Made by a program: the position numbers and the translations under genes | The notes under the pieces: model-generated | What the model was told of the DNA's origin: nothing | What the model saw: only the letters and a program-made list of their open reading frames with translations | Databases searched by the model: none | Shown here: positions 12,661 to 27,989 of the stretch, piece by piece | Numbering within the stretch: the first letter of the stretch is position 1 | How the letters are laid out: each line of letters begins with the position of its first letter | Assembly: GCA_015698045.1 (NCBI GenBank) | Contig: BLAL01000053.1 | Location: 1,800,501 to 1,864,500, forward strand | Length of the DNA: 64,000 bases | Direction: 5' to 3' | Source: Rhizophagus clarus | Lineage: Eukaryota; Glomeromycota; Glomeromycetes; Glomerales; Glomeraceae

Positions 12661-13527
12661 TTTAGACTTTTTTTTTTTTTAACCGTAAAGTGTTGAAAAA
12701 AAATAACGCTCAACCATCAGCTGCATTTTAGCCAACACGCCAACATTTCATCATATGAGTTGAATTACATTGTAACACCAATCACTTGATTTTTAGCATA
12801 TTTTTTCGTTCTTTAATCCGAAACACAACGGGATTTTTTTAAAGGAATATTTCAAGTACATTACAGGAATTAGAATTTAAGAATGTCATGTTTTTTCCGA
12901 ATTATTAATTTTTCATTACCATTTTGTATCGTTTATAATGCGGATGTTGGCATGTGATATAAAATGGCATATGATTTCCGGATATTCTTTTGAAATTCAA
13001 ATCATAATTAACACGAATTGGGAAGAAGAATTATAATTGGGTAAAAAAAAATTTTTTTCTTTCTCTTAAAGTAACGAAATTTGATAGAAAAAAATTTTTT
13101 GAATAATTATAATTGTGTATTCGTTACACGTGGCTGCGGTCTTTATCTAATTATTTTGAAGCTTATTTTAATTAATTATTTTGAAACGTGAAGCTTCAAT
13201 TGGTTTTTCTCACGTCAATTTTACTTTTTGTACTGTTCGCCATATGACAAACTGGTATTACATTCTTATATTCGTCTGATCGGCAATCAAATTTCATCCA
13301 ATAGTTATTGCTTTCCTTTTAATTTTGCTTATCTGAAGATATTTGCCCTTTCAAAATCAAAATCGGGAATAAAAAAAAATCTTTTTTTCACTTACCACAA
13401 GTAGATAGATGTGTAAATTAACGCCCCCCCCATATAATTTTCTTATATAAACCAATCGAGTTACTACAAAAAATTTGAAAAGCATTTAATTTTAAATTAT
13501 TTGCTTTAAAGGGGTTAACTCATAATC
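12661..13527. other. Divergent promoter region (FAS1 / phosphate transporter)
   Basis: About 870 bases, AT-rich, containing a CACGTGG box (see 13127). A short minus-strand Asn/Lys-rich frame over 13492-13722 is antisense to the transporter's first exon and intron and is not supported as a gene. Confidence 0.5.
13127..13133. promoter_or_regulatory. CACGTGG box upstream of the phosphate transporter
   Basis: A palindromic CACGTG core with a 3' G lies about 400 bases upstream of the SPX transporter ATG. In yeasts this is the preferred site of the bHLH regulator Pho4, which switches on phosphate uptake genes. Function here is an inference from context; E-boxes also occur by chance. Confidence 0.4.
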
Positions 13528-16415
13528 ATGAAATTTTCGCACTCGATTCAATTTAATTCTGTCCCTGACTGGGCTGTCCATTACATTGCGTATCCTTTTA
13601 TTATTTTTTTTTTTTTTAGTCTTTTTTTTCTGTTGGTTGTTATTGTCGTTGTTCTTGAAATTTTTATATTGGTTTCGATTTACTCGATTAACTGATTTCT
13701 CATTATTCACGTTATTACACAAAATGTTGATCCTTAATCATAACTTGTGATCTAATCAGATATTCAAATCTCAAAAAACTTATTTATCAAATCGAAAGAG
13801 AGATATTTTCGAATTCAAATGCTCTTCTAAATGATACTGAAGCAGCGAATTCGGAGACCGAAGAGTCTCCATTGTTAGCTAAGACTCGTGCAAATAATAT
13901 ATTTATACCTGCACTTGATAAAGAACTCTCAAAAATCAACACTTTTTATTTGAATAAAGAAAAAGAATTGTTTGAAGAAGTCAATACTTTAATTTCTGAC
14001 GTCGCTGTATTTGAAAATCTTGAAGATAATATAAGCATTCGCAGTAATACTTTAGCTTTGAGCAGATCTTTTCAGTCTGGAGATGGATCATATTCACGTA
14101 GAAGAAATTCTAATCCTCCTCAATCGAGAAGAAATAGGTCTACCTCTGATGCCGCTGTGTCATTCGCGAGCAGTGATGATGATGATGATGAACCTATTCA
14201 TTCGCATCAAACGGATGGTGCAAGACATTCAACCGATACTGATGTGGTGGAGAACCGATTTTCATATTTATGGACTCCATCGTCACTTGAGGAGCAGAGA
14301 ATACGTTTAAAGAAACGCACGATTGAACTTTTCGTTTGGTTATCAGAATTTAAGTCATTTGTTTCTCTTAATTATACAGGATTTTCAAAAATCTTGAAAA
14401 AATATGACAAAATAACTAATAGTAATTTGAAGCTCAAATCACAATATCTTAATAATGTTGTGTCAGAATCTTATCCATTTAGACAGTCTACTCGTCAAAA
14501 GATTGAGGAAAAAATTTCCAAAGTTCAGGAAATTTATGCAAATTTGTGTACTAATGCTAATATGGACATTGCTATTAGGGAACTTAAAACTCATTTGAGA
14601 GAGTTCATAGTTTGGGAAAGAAATACTATTTGGAGGGATATTATTGGTTTAGAAAGAAAATCCCATGCTGTAGGAATAAAAGATCCAGTTACTGTAGATC
14701 ATTCGGTAGGTAAAAGTTCCAATATTACAACACCTTTTGGTGAGGTTAATGTATCAAACACTTTCTGGAAGAACTTGTTTCTTATAATATTATTTATTGG
14801 AGTGTTCTACTTCCTACTGAATGTTCGTTTGTTCAAAGGAGTAGAAGAGAATAATTGTTTTGCATTATTGGCATTTGCAAGTTTATTATGGGCAACTGAG
14901 GTAAAAATTTTATAGCAAAATCTTGAAATTATTCTTATTAATTGTTATTATTGATTATTATTATTTGCTTACTATTAATGTGAACTATCACAGGTCATAC
15001 CACTTTTTGTTACTTCACTTTTAGTTCCTTTGTTGGTTGTTTGTTTACGAGTTTTACGTGATGGTGATGAACGTCTTTCAGCACATGATGCGACAAAAAC
15101 TATATTTCAAGCCATGTTTTCACCAGTTATTATGTTACTTTTGGGAGGTTTTGCTATCGCTGGCGCATTAAGCAAATATCATATTGCTAAAATGATGGCA
15201 ACTTACGTATTGTCTAAAGCTGGAACAAAGCCTAGTTTTGTGCTATTGGCAAATATGTTCGTCGCAACTTTTGCAAGTATGTGGATAAGTAATGTTGCTG
15301 CGCCAGTATTGTGTCTTTCAATTATTCAAGTATGTTGTTATAAAAGTAAATCTATTCTTATTTAGTAGATACATATTTTTTTTTCTAAAATTAATTACGA
15401 ATCATTTAAATAGCCGATCCTTAGAAACTTACCACCTAATAGTCCTTTCGGACGTTGTCTAATTCTTGGAATTGCATTAGCTTCAAACGTCGGAGGAATG
15501 GCTTCTCCAATATCATCGCCTCAAAACATTATCGCAATTGAAAATATGGATCCATATCCAACATGGGGTCAATGGTTTTTCATAGCAATTCCTTTGTGTA
15601 TCATTGTTGATATTTTGTTATGGATCTTACTTCTTTGGAATTATGAGCAAAGGAAAAGTTCTTTAATGATCCATCCAATCAGATCTTCTAAAGATCCTTT
15701 GACCGGTACTCAAATATTTGTAATCACAGTAACACTAGTCACTATTTTCCTTTGGTGTATAGAAAAAAAGTTAGAATATTTTATCGGTGATATGGGAATC
15801 ATTGCTATCGTGCCATTGGTTCTATTCTTTGGTACAGGTATACTCACTAAAGAAGATTTCAACAATTTCTTATGGACCGTAATTATACTTGCTATGGGTG
15901 GCATAGCTCTTGGTAGGGCTGTACATAGTTCAGGGCTATTACACACAATTGCCAAAAATATACAAAACGAAATTGGTGATCTACATCCATGGCACGTTTT
16001 AGTAATATTCTCCTTACTTGTACTTGTAGTAGCAACATTTATTAGCCATACCGTTGGTGCTTTAATTATTCTACCTATTGTTGCTAAGGTCGGCGAACGA
16101 TTAAGTGATCCACATCCAAATCTACTTGTTATGGTTAGTATCATTTAAGTGATTCTAAAAAAAAAAAAATGCAATAAATAAATAACAATAAATCTGAATT
16201 GCATATTACAGGGATCAGCATTCATGTGTTCAGCAGCCATGGGTTTACCAGTCTCGGGATTCCCAAATATGAATGCGATTATGATGGAAGACGAAATGGG
16301 AGTAAGATATTTGTCAACAACTGATTTTATAAAATCAGGTATTCCAGGATCAGTTCTTGCAATGCTTTGCGTTATTACGGTTGGTTATGGATTAATGGTT
16401 GTTGTAGGATATTAA
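13528..16415 (+). CDS. SPX-domain phosphate transporter, Pho87/Pho90/Pho91 type (5 exons, 820 aa)
   Basis: Exons 13528-13589, 13760-14900, 14994-15329, 15414-16133 and 16212-16415 join in frame to 820 residues. The protein starts MKFSHSIQFNSVPDWAVHYI and continues YSNLKKLIYQIERE, the classic SPX N-terminus that binds inositol pyrophosphates; its Lys-rich helix (LKKLIYQ) is present. From about residue 355 come the many membrane segments of an SLC13/DASS anion transporter, including ASMWISNVAAP, ALASNVGGMASPISSPQN and the C-terminal SGFPNMNAIMM. This SPX plus DASS fusion is that of fungal low-affinity (Pho87/90) or vacuolar (Pho91) phosphate transporters; which one cannot be told. The 20-codon first exon fixes the start. 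The Ser/Arg/Asp-rich insert near residues 125-165 is probably a regulatory loop. Confidence 0.95.
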
Positions 16416-16467
16416 CAAAATTAGTATGATATTAACAAAATTAGTAGGGTACTAACAAATTTAGTTT
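16408..16467. repeat. Three 20-bp tandem units at the stop codon / 3'UTR
   Basis: GATATTAACAAAATTAGTA-type units repeat three times, the first overlapping the transporter stop codon. The last copy is diverged (GGTACTAACAAATTTAG). Confidence 0.7.
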
Positions 16468-16616
16468 AATTTAGTATGTAAAAAATCTATTAGGAAGCTA
16501 TATATAGATTGATCTACAAATCATAGTTTTGGTACTACCTTAATTGTTATAAGTAATTTTTTTGTATATATAAATGGTCTTTTTTTGAAAAAAAAAAAAA
16601 AAAAATAAAGAAAAAA

Positions 16617-17726
16617 ATGTCTCTTCATAAAATTTCGAGAACTTTGATATCCAATTTCCGGATTATTTCATTTTCAAAGGTTGCTCAATTTAAGTTCTCA
16701 CAGCAACAACATGCACCTTTTCATAATACTCCGCAACGTTATTCAAGTGACCAATTCCTATCTCTTAGATCAGACTCCTATCGCGGAGCAAGCTCTTATT
16801 GCGGAGCATTTTCTACTGTACAACCCACTCACTTACAAAAAGTTCAGGATAGAACTTTTAAAGAATTTGACGAATCTGAAACAATAATGATAGGATCAGC
16901 ATTACAAGGATCTTTATTAACCTTTCTATGTAAAGCAATGAATGCAAAAAAAGTACTAGAAATAGGCTGTTTTACAGGCTATTCAGCGTTATGTTTTGCA
17001 GAAGGTATTAAAGAAAATGGTCCAAATACTAAAGTTATAACTTGTGAGAGGGATCAAAAGTATGCAAATGTTGCCTTGCAGAATGTGAAAGAAGCTGGTA
17101 TGGATGAATTAATTGAGATTAAAGTTGGCAATGCTCTGGATACGTTAGTAATTTATTAATTGTTCATGCAATCTAGCGATCATATTTTTTTGATTCGTTA
17201 ATTCACATGATTTTTTTTTTTTTGCAGATTACGAGAATTTGATAAGTCTACCGTTTTTGACCTAATCTATATTGGTAAACCAATCAAATATCGTAAAATC
17301 TCTTTTTCTTTGTTAAAATCATTAAATTCGGCATATATTTATAATTATTAGATGCGGATAAACCTGGGTACGTCAATTATTATGAAACAATTCTCGAACG
17401 TAATCTTCTCGCCGAAAAAGGATTGATTTTAGCCGATAATGGTATGATTATTCTGACTTGCTTTTTTAAGACATAATAAAAAAAAAGAACAATAATAATT
17501 AGAAAATAAATTTATTTCTATAGTGCTATTTAGTGGATATGTGCAAAGAGTACCTAATTATGACCCAAACGCACCGGAATCAAGTGAAAATTATATACCA
17601 AAAGAAGTGTACAAACGTATTGCTAAACCATTGTATCAATTTAATGAACACGTTAGCAAAGATCCGAGAACCACGCAATTATTATTACCTGTATTTGATG
17701 GATTAACGCTCATTCGCAAAAATTAA
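16617..17726 (+). CDS. Class I SAM-dependent O-methyltransferase, CCoAOMT type (4 exons, 288 aa)
   Basis: Exons 16617-17143, 17228-17274, 17352-17441 and 17524-17726 join in frame to 288 residues. Motif I, KVLEIGCFTGYSAL, is the SAM-binding loop; VITCERDQKYANVA carries the acidic ribose-binding residue; FDLIYIDADKPGY is the metal-binding DADK motif of the caffeoyl-CoA O-methyltransferase family; and ILADNVLFSG carries the Asp-Asn metal ligands. These enzymes methylate catechol-type hydroxyls using SAM and a divalent metal. The first about 65 residues are Ser/Arg-rich with few acids, consistent with a mitochondrial presequence, though this is only compositional. The substrate is unknown. A short AT spacer separates it from the phosphate transporter. 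Confidence 0.9.
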
Positions 17727-18803
17727 GGTATTTTTTTTTTTATTTCTTTCTGTTATTATAGATCTTCCTGAAAAGTAATATTAATTATGTTTCAAAATTG
17801 ATTTTAAAGAAAGATTTTCTTGGGGGAATAATCATTATTAATTATACATAAAATTCAAGATTATTACAACTAAAATTGGTTTAGATATTGTGATCAATGG
17901 TTAATCATTTCCTATCACTCCCTGGTTATTGTCGTACTATTTGTTATAAAAGTTAATACGCAATTTATTTTTTCTAAATTTAATTTTAAGTAACACTTAA
18001 TTTATATTATTTTTAAAATTGTATTACAAATGTGCAAGAATCTTTCTTTTTATGGAAATTTAGAAAAAAAACATTTCTATGGGAAAAAGTTTCAAAACTC
18101 ACACAAAAAGATACCTGATATATTGAATAAAAGATTATCATTTTAGTATTTTATTCGGAAAGACTTGATTTCTCCGACAATCAAATTAAGCATTTATGAT
18201 TTTTTTTCAATTTGTTTTTGTTTATCAATCGTTTCGAACTTTTGTGTAATATCTTAAAGAAGAAAAAATCTTTTATTTTCTGACTTGACCATCTGTTGGC
18301 GCAATTGGTTGGTTTATATAAAGGAAACAAAAGAAATTCTAACCTTTTCATGCATCGTGCAACCTTAAATTATCCTTATCTATCCCACGCCCAAAAATTG
18401 ACTAAAAGCCAAAATTAAAAATCTTACCAGAATTTATCACCGAAAATTTTTACGTCATCTACTTCACCTTTTTCGATGTACATAATTGAATGTTTGCATT
18501 ATACAAATGGAAAAAAAGATCAATATATAACAATTTATTAAAGGTGCGACAAAATAATATTTCATTGCATAGTGTACAACCATATTTGTCTATAGCCTTT
18601 TTTTTTTCCTATTAACTGTAAAACGGACGATTTAAACTAAAAAAATTTTTTCTTATATACGGCAATACTCTTTTTTTTTCCTTTTTTTCCCCTTTATTGC
18701 TATTATTATTAAAAAAACAAAAAAAAAAAAAAAAAATCGTTTTAAAAATTAAATATAATATCTTCCTTCCTTACTTCCCCTCTATACAGCACATACCATA
18801 ACA
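17727..18803. other. Intergenic region upstream of the surface protein gene
   Basis: About 1.1 kb, AT-rich. A TATA-like TTTATATAAAGG lies near 18312, about 490 bases before the ATG, so either the 5'UTR is long or this is not the core promoter. CT-rich and poly-A tracts occur just before the start (18720-18780). No gene seen. Confidence 0.4.
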
Positions 18804-20085
18804 ATGGCGTCAACACGACGCATCTATCTCTTATTTGTGCTCATTTGTCTGTCGCTTATAATTGTTTCTCACATTCCAAATGTAAATTCACAAGTAGCAC
18901 CACCAGCAGCACCAACACCAGCAGCACCAGCAGGCGGTGCAAAGAACGCTGGAGGGGGAAAAACAGACCCTACTGCTCCAAAAGACAACAACCCACCAGC
19001 AGGCGGTGATACTACAAAGAATCCACCAGCAGGTGGGGATAACACTAATAATCCCCCACCAGCAGGTGGTGCTGATAACGGCAAGGGCGGTAATACTCCA
19101 CCTCCAGCTCAACCTCCAACTCAACCTCCAGATAATGGCGGTAATAATGGTGGCAATAACGGTGGCAATAATGGTGGAAATAACGGCGGCAATAATGGTG
19201 GCAATAACGGTGGCAATAATGGTGGTGGTAATAACGGAGGTGGTGTAAGTTGGATTTTATTTTATTTTGTTTTGTGTTTTTTTTTTTAATCTTGAGGAAC
19301 ATCTTGTTAGAAACTTATCTGTTTTAGAATAATATCTATTTAATTGAATTAAACAATTATCATGTTCTAATTCGGGCATTTATTATAACATTCACCAACT
19401 TATAAAAATCTTGTAGAAAATTTAGATGAGTTTGAAGAAAAAATTTTTTTTGGCGACATTGCTAATCAATCAATTAATTTATTTATAGGATAATAATCAG
19501 CCTCAGCCCCAACCACAACCTCAACCTCCTCAACCCCAACCTCAACCTCAACCTCAACCTCAACCTCAACCAAATCCTCAACCAGATCCTCCAAAAAATG
19601 ATCCTGGACAACCAAAAAATGCTGACCAACCCAAGAACCCACCTCAACAAGCAAAAGGCGGTGATGGCGGTACCATTACAATTACATCAAGCGATCCTGG
19701 TAATGTTATAACAATTACGTCAACGTCAACTTCCATTGGTCCTATTACACAACCACCTGCAAAAAAACCAAATCAGAATACTGCTGCTCCTGCGGATGAT
19801 TCTAGTGGAGGAGGAAGTGTTGTTACTGCAGCCATTGTTGTGGGTACAGTCGTTGTTGCCGCTGCTATTGGAATTTGGATATTTAGAAAATGGAAACTTT
19901 CGGTATTGAAATGAGTTTTTCTTTGTTAGATGTGTTGAGTTAAAGAAAAAAAAAATGATGTTAACTTTATTCTATTATTAAATTAGCCCTCGAGGAATTT
20001 CAAGGAGAAAATTCAACCGGTTAACTTCACTCCACGAACGCATGAATCGGACACAATGTTTTTACGTGAGTTAAATGAACCATGA
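18804..20085 (+). CDS. Pro/Gly/Asn-rich single-pass surface protein, Mid2-like layout (3 exons, 317 aa)
   Basis: Exons 18804-19244, 19489-19902 and 19987-20085 join in frame to 317 residues. A signal peptide (about residues 1-30, ending near VNSQ) is followed by PAGGD-type repeats, about eight GGNN units, then a (PQ)n stretch from exon 2, then Thr/Ser-rich ITITSTSTS, a membrane segment (about 263-283, AAIVVGTVVVAAAIGIWIF) and a short basic cytoplasmic tail ending in RELNEP. The layout (signal peptide, low-complexity stalk, TM, short tail) resembles fungal Mid2/WSC-type wall-stress sensors, but there is no conserved extracellular domain, so that role is an inference. The Gly-Asn and Pro-Gln repeats are encoded by short DNA repeats and should vary in length. 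Confidence 0.72.
19138..19240. repeat. GGTGGCAATAAT minisatellite (Gly-Gly-Asn-Asn codons)
   Basis: About eight in-frame 12-bp units encode the GGNN repeat of the surface protein. A CAACCT/CCTCAA hexamer array encoding Pro-Gln lies in exon 2 (about 19495-19575). Confidence 0.85.
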
Positions 20086-21368
20086 GGACGGATGATGATT
20101 TTGGTAATTAATTTAGTTTACATAAAAAATTATAATTATATTTATTCGATATTTTTTTTTTTTTTTTAATTATTTGAAATAATTATATATTTCACAAATA
20201 CATACACCCCTAATTATTTTGATCTTTTTTTAAAAAAAAATAATATATAAACATGTAGGATAACTTATATGGTCAAAGATTTTTCTTTTTCTTTTTTTCT
20301 TCAAAAAAAGAGAATAAGATATTGTATTTTTTATTTTTTATTTTTTTTTTTTTTTTTTATTTTGTTCCTTTGTACTTTACTTTTTTTGTAATCTTTAAAA
20401 CCCTTATATACACCGTAATAAGTTGTTTTAATAATAGCATTATGTAGTTTATTTAACCACATGAACAAACATTAAATATGGGTGGTTTTTACAAGACAAG
20501 AAAACAATTCTGACTTTTTTTTAAAAAAAAGAAAAAAAGCATATATTGTTTTTTGAAAAAATGTATTTGCTTTTTTTAAAAGTTTGTGGAGACATGGGGT
20601 TTAGATAAGATTGTCGGTATAAATAGGCAATAATACAGAGGAATCATAAATAAAAAAAAATAATGAAGAAAAAAAATTTATTCTTATTATTATTATACAA
20701 TATTATTTATATATAGTATATATTCTTATAGAGATAGGTTTGAGGTTGAAAGATTACTTATAGAGGTAATCACAAAAAAAAGTAATATTTTTCATTTTAT
20801 TTATATCAGATATCTTTTTTATTATTTTACTATTATATATTTTTTTTTTTTTTTTTTTTTTTCCTAAAAAAAAAAAAAATTATTTCATATACATATACAC
20901 ACATTTTCTTTTCTTTTTCACTTATATAAAAAATAATATTTTGTCATCGCTCATTTACATGTTACCTTTTTTTTTTGTTTTTTTAATGTTTTATTTCGAT
21001 TATGATTGAAAAAAAAAATTAGATTTTCTTTTTTTTAGGTATTTTAAAAATGCAGTATATTATTTTAAAATCCTTTAGGTATAATAATGTAATATATCTA
21101 ATTGAAAAGCTAAACCAATTAATTATTAAAATAAACAAGAAAATAATATAAAAAAAAAAAAAAAAAAAAAAAATAAATTAACCGATGATGGTAAATCCGA
21201 AAGATTAACTACCATTCCCCCCTGGTCTCCCCGAATGTAATTTAATTAATGTTATTTAAAAAATCTATCAAATGAATAATTATATTACAGCATAGTTTAA
21301 ACATACTTGATCTATAGGTTAATCTAATTAAACTAATATAGTTAAAATAAAAATACTTTTTTTTTTGT
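20086..21368. other. Convergent intergenic region, homopolymer-rich
   Basis: About 1.3 kb between the surface protein gene (+) and the mannosidase gene (-). It contains long T tracts (about 20335-20360, 20838-20862) and an A tract (about 21150-21172). No gene or RNA recognised. Confidence 0.45.
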
Positions 21369-23608
<2,240 letters not shown>

Positions 23609-23827
23609 TTCTTTAAGATAAAGTCGATATTCAGCTTTTTTTGTTAAAAAAAAAAAAGGGAAATAAACCTGATCCAAAACGAATATACATTCAAAATTTC
23701 AGGGGCCAAATTGTTAAATTTGCTACAGGGATAACGTAATCAAGAAATCATGGTAAATGCGCAATTGCATATAATGCATAGTCTGAAAATCTATTTAGAT
23801 CATAAATAAACTTTAATTATTTGCAAA

Positions 23828-26800
23828 ATGTCGAGACGTTCTGCCAATATAAAAGAATCAATACAGCTTGATAACGACGAGTTTGACGAGTACAAGCGCG
23901 GTGTTGATCCTTTTCCAACTAATCGTCGCTTGTATAGTCCGCATAAAGATCCTCCGACTGTTCACATACCAAAATCGACCGCTGAAATTCAGGCCAAGAA
24001 GAATTTAACTGAAGATGATTTTGTTCCTCGCGCAAGTGGAAAACTATATGATCCTTATACTGATCAAATGATAAACAGCTGGTCAGAAACTAGTTATGGA
24101 CAAACGCAGCGAGTTCTGGTAGAAAATTCGGGGAAATCTCGTGAATCCAAACACTTGCGTACAAAAAGAGCCAATGAACTACTTATGACCATCGGCACTG
24201 CGAACGATAAAGAAAAAGCACGTAGAGAAGTTACACGTCAAGATCCTAATACGAGAGTTTTGAAGTTACTTACAAAAGAATTGGCTCAACTGGAAAAAAC
24301 TGTTTCTGAAGCTTCGAGTCGATTTACCAAATACGCTAACGATGACAACGGCAATTCCGGTATCAATATTTATGATGAAAACTTTTGGCAAAAAAAAATT
24401 ACATTACATTTATCGTAAGTTCTTATTTTAAGCTTAATTTAATATTTAATATTAGTTATTTCATTTATTTATTATTATCGTTTTTATTTTTTAGGTTGGC
24501 TAATAAATATTTTAAATATATTCATCTTAACTATTCGTTGTCTGTCAAAAATGACATTGAATCGAAATGTTGGAAACTTGGATTTTATTCTTTGATTGAG
24601 CAATTCCGCAGTGCGGTTAATCTTGATCGACGTCGATCCAAAAATAGAATGTCTTTAACATTCGTTATTTCGAATCAATTTAGTATATTTCTGGATGAAG
24701 CGGAGATCTTTTACAAACGGTTGTTAAAACAGGTTGCTGATGATACAAAATCGAATGATAAACCTATCGAGAGAAACAAACCTCCAAAGTGGATCCGTTG
24801 TGTTTGCTGTTTGGGAGATATTACTCGATATCGTTGGACATATGGTCTAGAAGATAAAGAAAAAACCAAAGAATACTGGGCTGAGAATGCTTCACGGTGG
24901 TATCGCTTGGGAATTCACCTCAATTCGAATAATGGTAAAGAAAAATTATCTAATATATGTTAAAATATAATTTCTTCTTTTATTTACTCAATTATTATTA
25001 TTATTTACAATATAAATTAGGGAAATTCTACCATCATTTAGCCATCTTGTCAAGTCAAGACGAACTTAAGGCACTTTATTATTATTGTAGAAGGTATATA
25101 TAAGTGTTGTATTTTCTTTTTTTATATATAAAAAGAATAAAATACTAAAGAATTGTATCCAAAGCCTCATGGTCAATACTCCTTTTATGAGCGCCCGCGA
25201 ATCTCTCGTTGCTTTGTTTGGACTGGACAACATGAGGCAAAAGCCAAAAAGCAACCGTGGTTATTTACAAAGAGACAACTTAAAGATCAAGAATTATTTG
25301 GATAACCAGCCTGTTGAAAACTTATTCGTTCGACTTCACGGAATGCTTTTCACAAAAATTGGTCTTGAGCGCTTTGATGAAACTTTTCAAAGTTTTTTGG
25401 ACAAACTATTAAAAATGAATACTATCCAATGCACAAGTAATTCCAATCGTCATTGGATGGAGTTTTATTTATTCCTGGCAGTTATTAATTTATCAGGTTT
25501 ATATAATTACGGTAATGAAAACTTTATTATCGGCAAAGCACAAGCAGTAAAAAATATGGATGATATACAATCTTTAGATCCCGATCCAATTTTTGCTCAA
25601 GAATCCAGGCTTACTTTTATTATTATGAATCAATTCATGTTGAGATATCTCGAGTCTGAAATACGTCAACCTGGACATGATGTTTCTGAGGGATGGCTTT
25701 TATATTGTGAAGTAATAATGTTTTGGATGGTAACAAGTGGTGTATTTGATGGTTTTGCCAATGGCAACAATAATAGTATTTGGGAAAGAATAATGAGAAA
25801 GTCAGACTTTCCGGGATCTTGGGAAGTTTTTGCACGTTTCTTGACAAATATTACACGTCAATTATCTCCTATGACAAAGGAGAAAATATTGGATTCCGTA
25901 AATAATGACACTGAACAAGAGTCTTCTATTCAGATTCAACCTCCTCCATTAGCCGAAGATTGGGAATTGCGCGGAATTTCATTATTGCAGTCACTATATG
26001 AGCATAATTTATTTGAACGTGCAAATAAACCTAATATTAATTTTGCTGATTCCGACGTAGAGGATATCATAAATGTCTTTTATGATGATGAACATAAATT
26101 TATTTTAGATCAGAATGAAAAGACTCGTAGAAGAGTTAGAATAGTGGAATTGGGATACATTTTAACTAAGGTATTTCTATAAATAATTCCCCCCCCCCTT
26201 TTTCTGATGGGATTAATAGTTGATAATATCTTACTTTAGAAAATTACTGGATTAAATTTTGATGCTGAGAGAGATTCGTTCGCTGTATCTTCCGATTTAA
26301 ATGCAAATGCGGAATCTGATGAGATTAAGGAAATAGTACAGCAGACTGTTGAGTTGTCTATTGAGAATGATGAGGATGATGTATTTTTACCTACAGAACC
26401 TGCTTTTGAGGAAGTCGATGAAGAATATAGTGAAGATAACAATGAAGGCATTATGGAGTTAAAAGTATGTACTATTTTATATATTATAATATATATAGAA
26501 AAAACTCATTTAAATTTTCGTGTTAGTCCCGTCGCCAAGAATTAGAAGCTCTTTTAGCTACAAGTCGAAATAATTTGCATAGTTCTAAAACAAAATCTTC
26601 AGCAAAAAAATTCAAGAAAGTTAAACGAACGGCCTCAGGGAAAAATGTTCTCAACAAAATTGTTCCTGGATACACTACGATTATTGTCGATACGAATTGC
26701 CTTATTGGGGACCTTGAAATAGTAAAAAAAGTCATTCGAAGTGAAAAATGGGTTGTCATTGTGCCTTCGATCGGTATCTACATTTGTTTAAGTTACATTC

Positions 26801-27258
26801 TTTAAATCAATTTATTCAAAATTGAATTGACAATTTAACATTTCGTTTCAATAGTTGTTACTGAATTAGATGGATTGAAATATAATCCTCCACCTCTTGG
26901 GAATGCTGCATATGATGCACTTGAATATCTTGATGAAATATTATCGTCTAAAAAAATTAGAATACAAACGAGCAAGGGCAACTACTTGACTGATATTAGT
27001 TTTAGTGAAGAATTTGATTTTGGTAATGGTGAAGACAAAAAGAAGAATTTGGACGACCTTATTTTGGGGATTTGTTTGTGGCACTCGAAACATAATGAAA
27101 AAAATGGTCTTCATGACAAATCTAAGGAGGAAGCAATCAACAATGACCATAAAAATGAAGTGACTGTGTTGCTTACAAATGATCGAAATCTAAGGGTAAA
27201 AGCTCGTGCCAGAGGAGTCGATGTAGTAGGTGTGAAAGATTTCACTGGAATCGTTTGA
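23828..27258 (+). CDS. EST1/SMG6-like protein with PIN endonuclease domain (7 exons, 993 aa)
   Basis: Exons 23828-24414, 24495-24934, 25021-25093, 25165-26170, 26240-26464, 26527-26773 and 26855-27258 join in frame to 993 residues. The middle carries the EST1/SMG5-7 14-3-3-like and helical region: CCLGDITRYRW, YRLGIHLNSNNGKFYHHLA, ALYYYCRSL and PFMSARESLVALF. The C-terminal about 190 residues are a PIN domain: VDTNCLIGDL (about 830), VTELDGLKYNP (about 862), LDDLILGIC (about 925) and LLTNDRNLRVKA (about 967). The acidic residues expected of an active PIN nuclease are all there, unlike SMG5. SMG6 cuts mRNA near premature stops in nonsense-mediated decay and also binds telomerase. It starts 219 bp from the divergent mannosidase gene, so the two share a short promoter region. 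Confidence 0.93.
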
Positions 27259-27438
27259 TAAAAAAGGGTCGTTGTATTTCGTTATTTTTATTGTTATTTA
27301 ATGTGGATTAAGGAATATGGCACGAAATTTTCTAAGTTCGGTAAGTTGTTTATATCGTTTAAAATATTTTTCTTCATTCATTGAATTCAATTTTTTTTTT
27401 TTAATTTAATTAATTATTATAATTTAGTTATTCCACAA

Positions 27439-27540
27439 GAGAAACCTTTGATTACTAAGATTGGGTCCAGCGACAGAGTTGATGACATTAATATTTGTGT
27501 ATTTTCTCTCAACTCAACCCATCTAGTTCAAAGGTTTCAC
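27439..27540. repeat. Imperfect inverted repeat (hairpin)
   Basis: Left arm GAAACCTTTGATTACTAAGA (from 27441, continuing TTGGGT) pairs with the right arm, whose complement reads GAAACCTTTGAACTAGATGG (27520-27539). The loop is about 45 bases. It could be a MITE remnant or an RNA hairpin; no target duplication seen. Confidence 0.55.
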
Positions 27541-27989
27541 ATTATCCACAAAAAAGATTACCAAAATTTTTGAACTTTTGGTGCTGGTATTTCAAATATG
27601 ATAAACGAAAACGCCTAGTTTAGTGCGAATGCATGACATTTTTGATATATATTTAGGCTAATAGAACTGAAATTATATAAGTAAATTTTTTTATCTTGAT
27701 CTATATTAAATAAAATAGTTTTTTATAAAAATTTAATTTTTTTTTTTCCGATCTCAATCTTATTGATGATTATACAAATATCAATTGTAAAGTTGAACAT
27801 CAGATGATGAGATAAATAATGCTACTGTATGAAATGTAAACTGTAAAGGAGTTTCAAATCTTCTTCAGATGAAAAGCTATCGATAAATAACTGTGTTGAT
27901 TCTTTCATTTCCGAAACTGACATAAATACCATATTAGAAATGAAGAAGTTGAGACATATTAAATTCTTTATTTAAAAATTATTTATTTG

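Noticed and set aside
13492-13722. Minus-strand Asn/Lys-rich frame upstream of the phosphate transporter
   Set aside because: It is antisense to the SPX first exon and intron, and its composition is that of translated poly-T/AT-rich DNA.
15710-16144. Minus-strand 144-codon frame over transporter exon 4
   Set aside because: Antisense of a long conserved exon; no family wording.
18869-19302. Several frames antisense or alternate to the surface protein gene
   Set aside because: Simple repeats (GGT/AAT) stay open in all frames; only the sense frame has signal peptide, TM and clean splicing.
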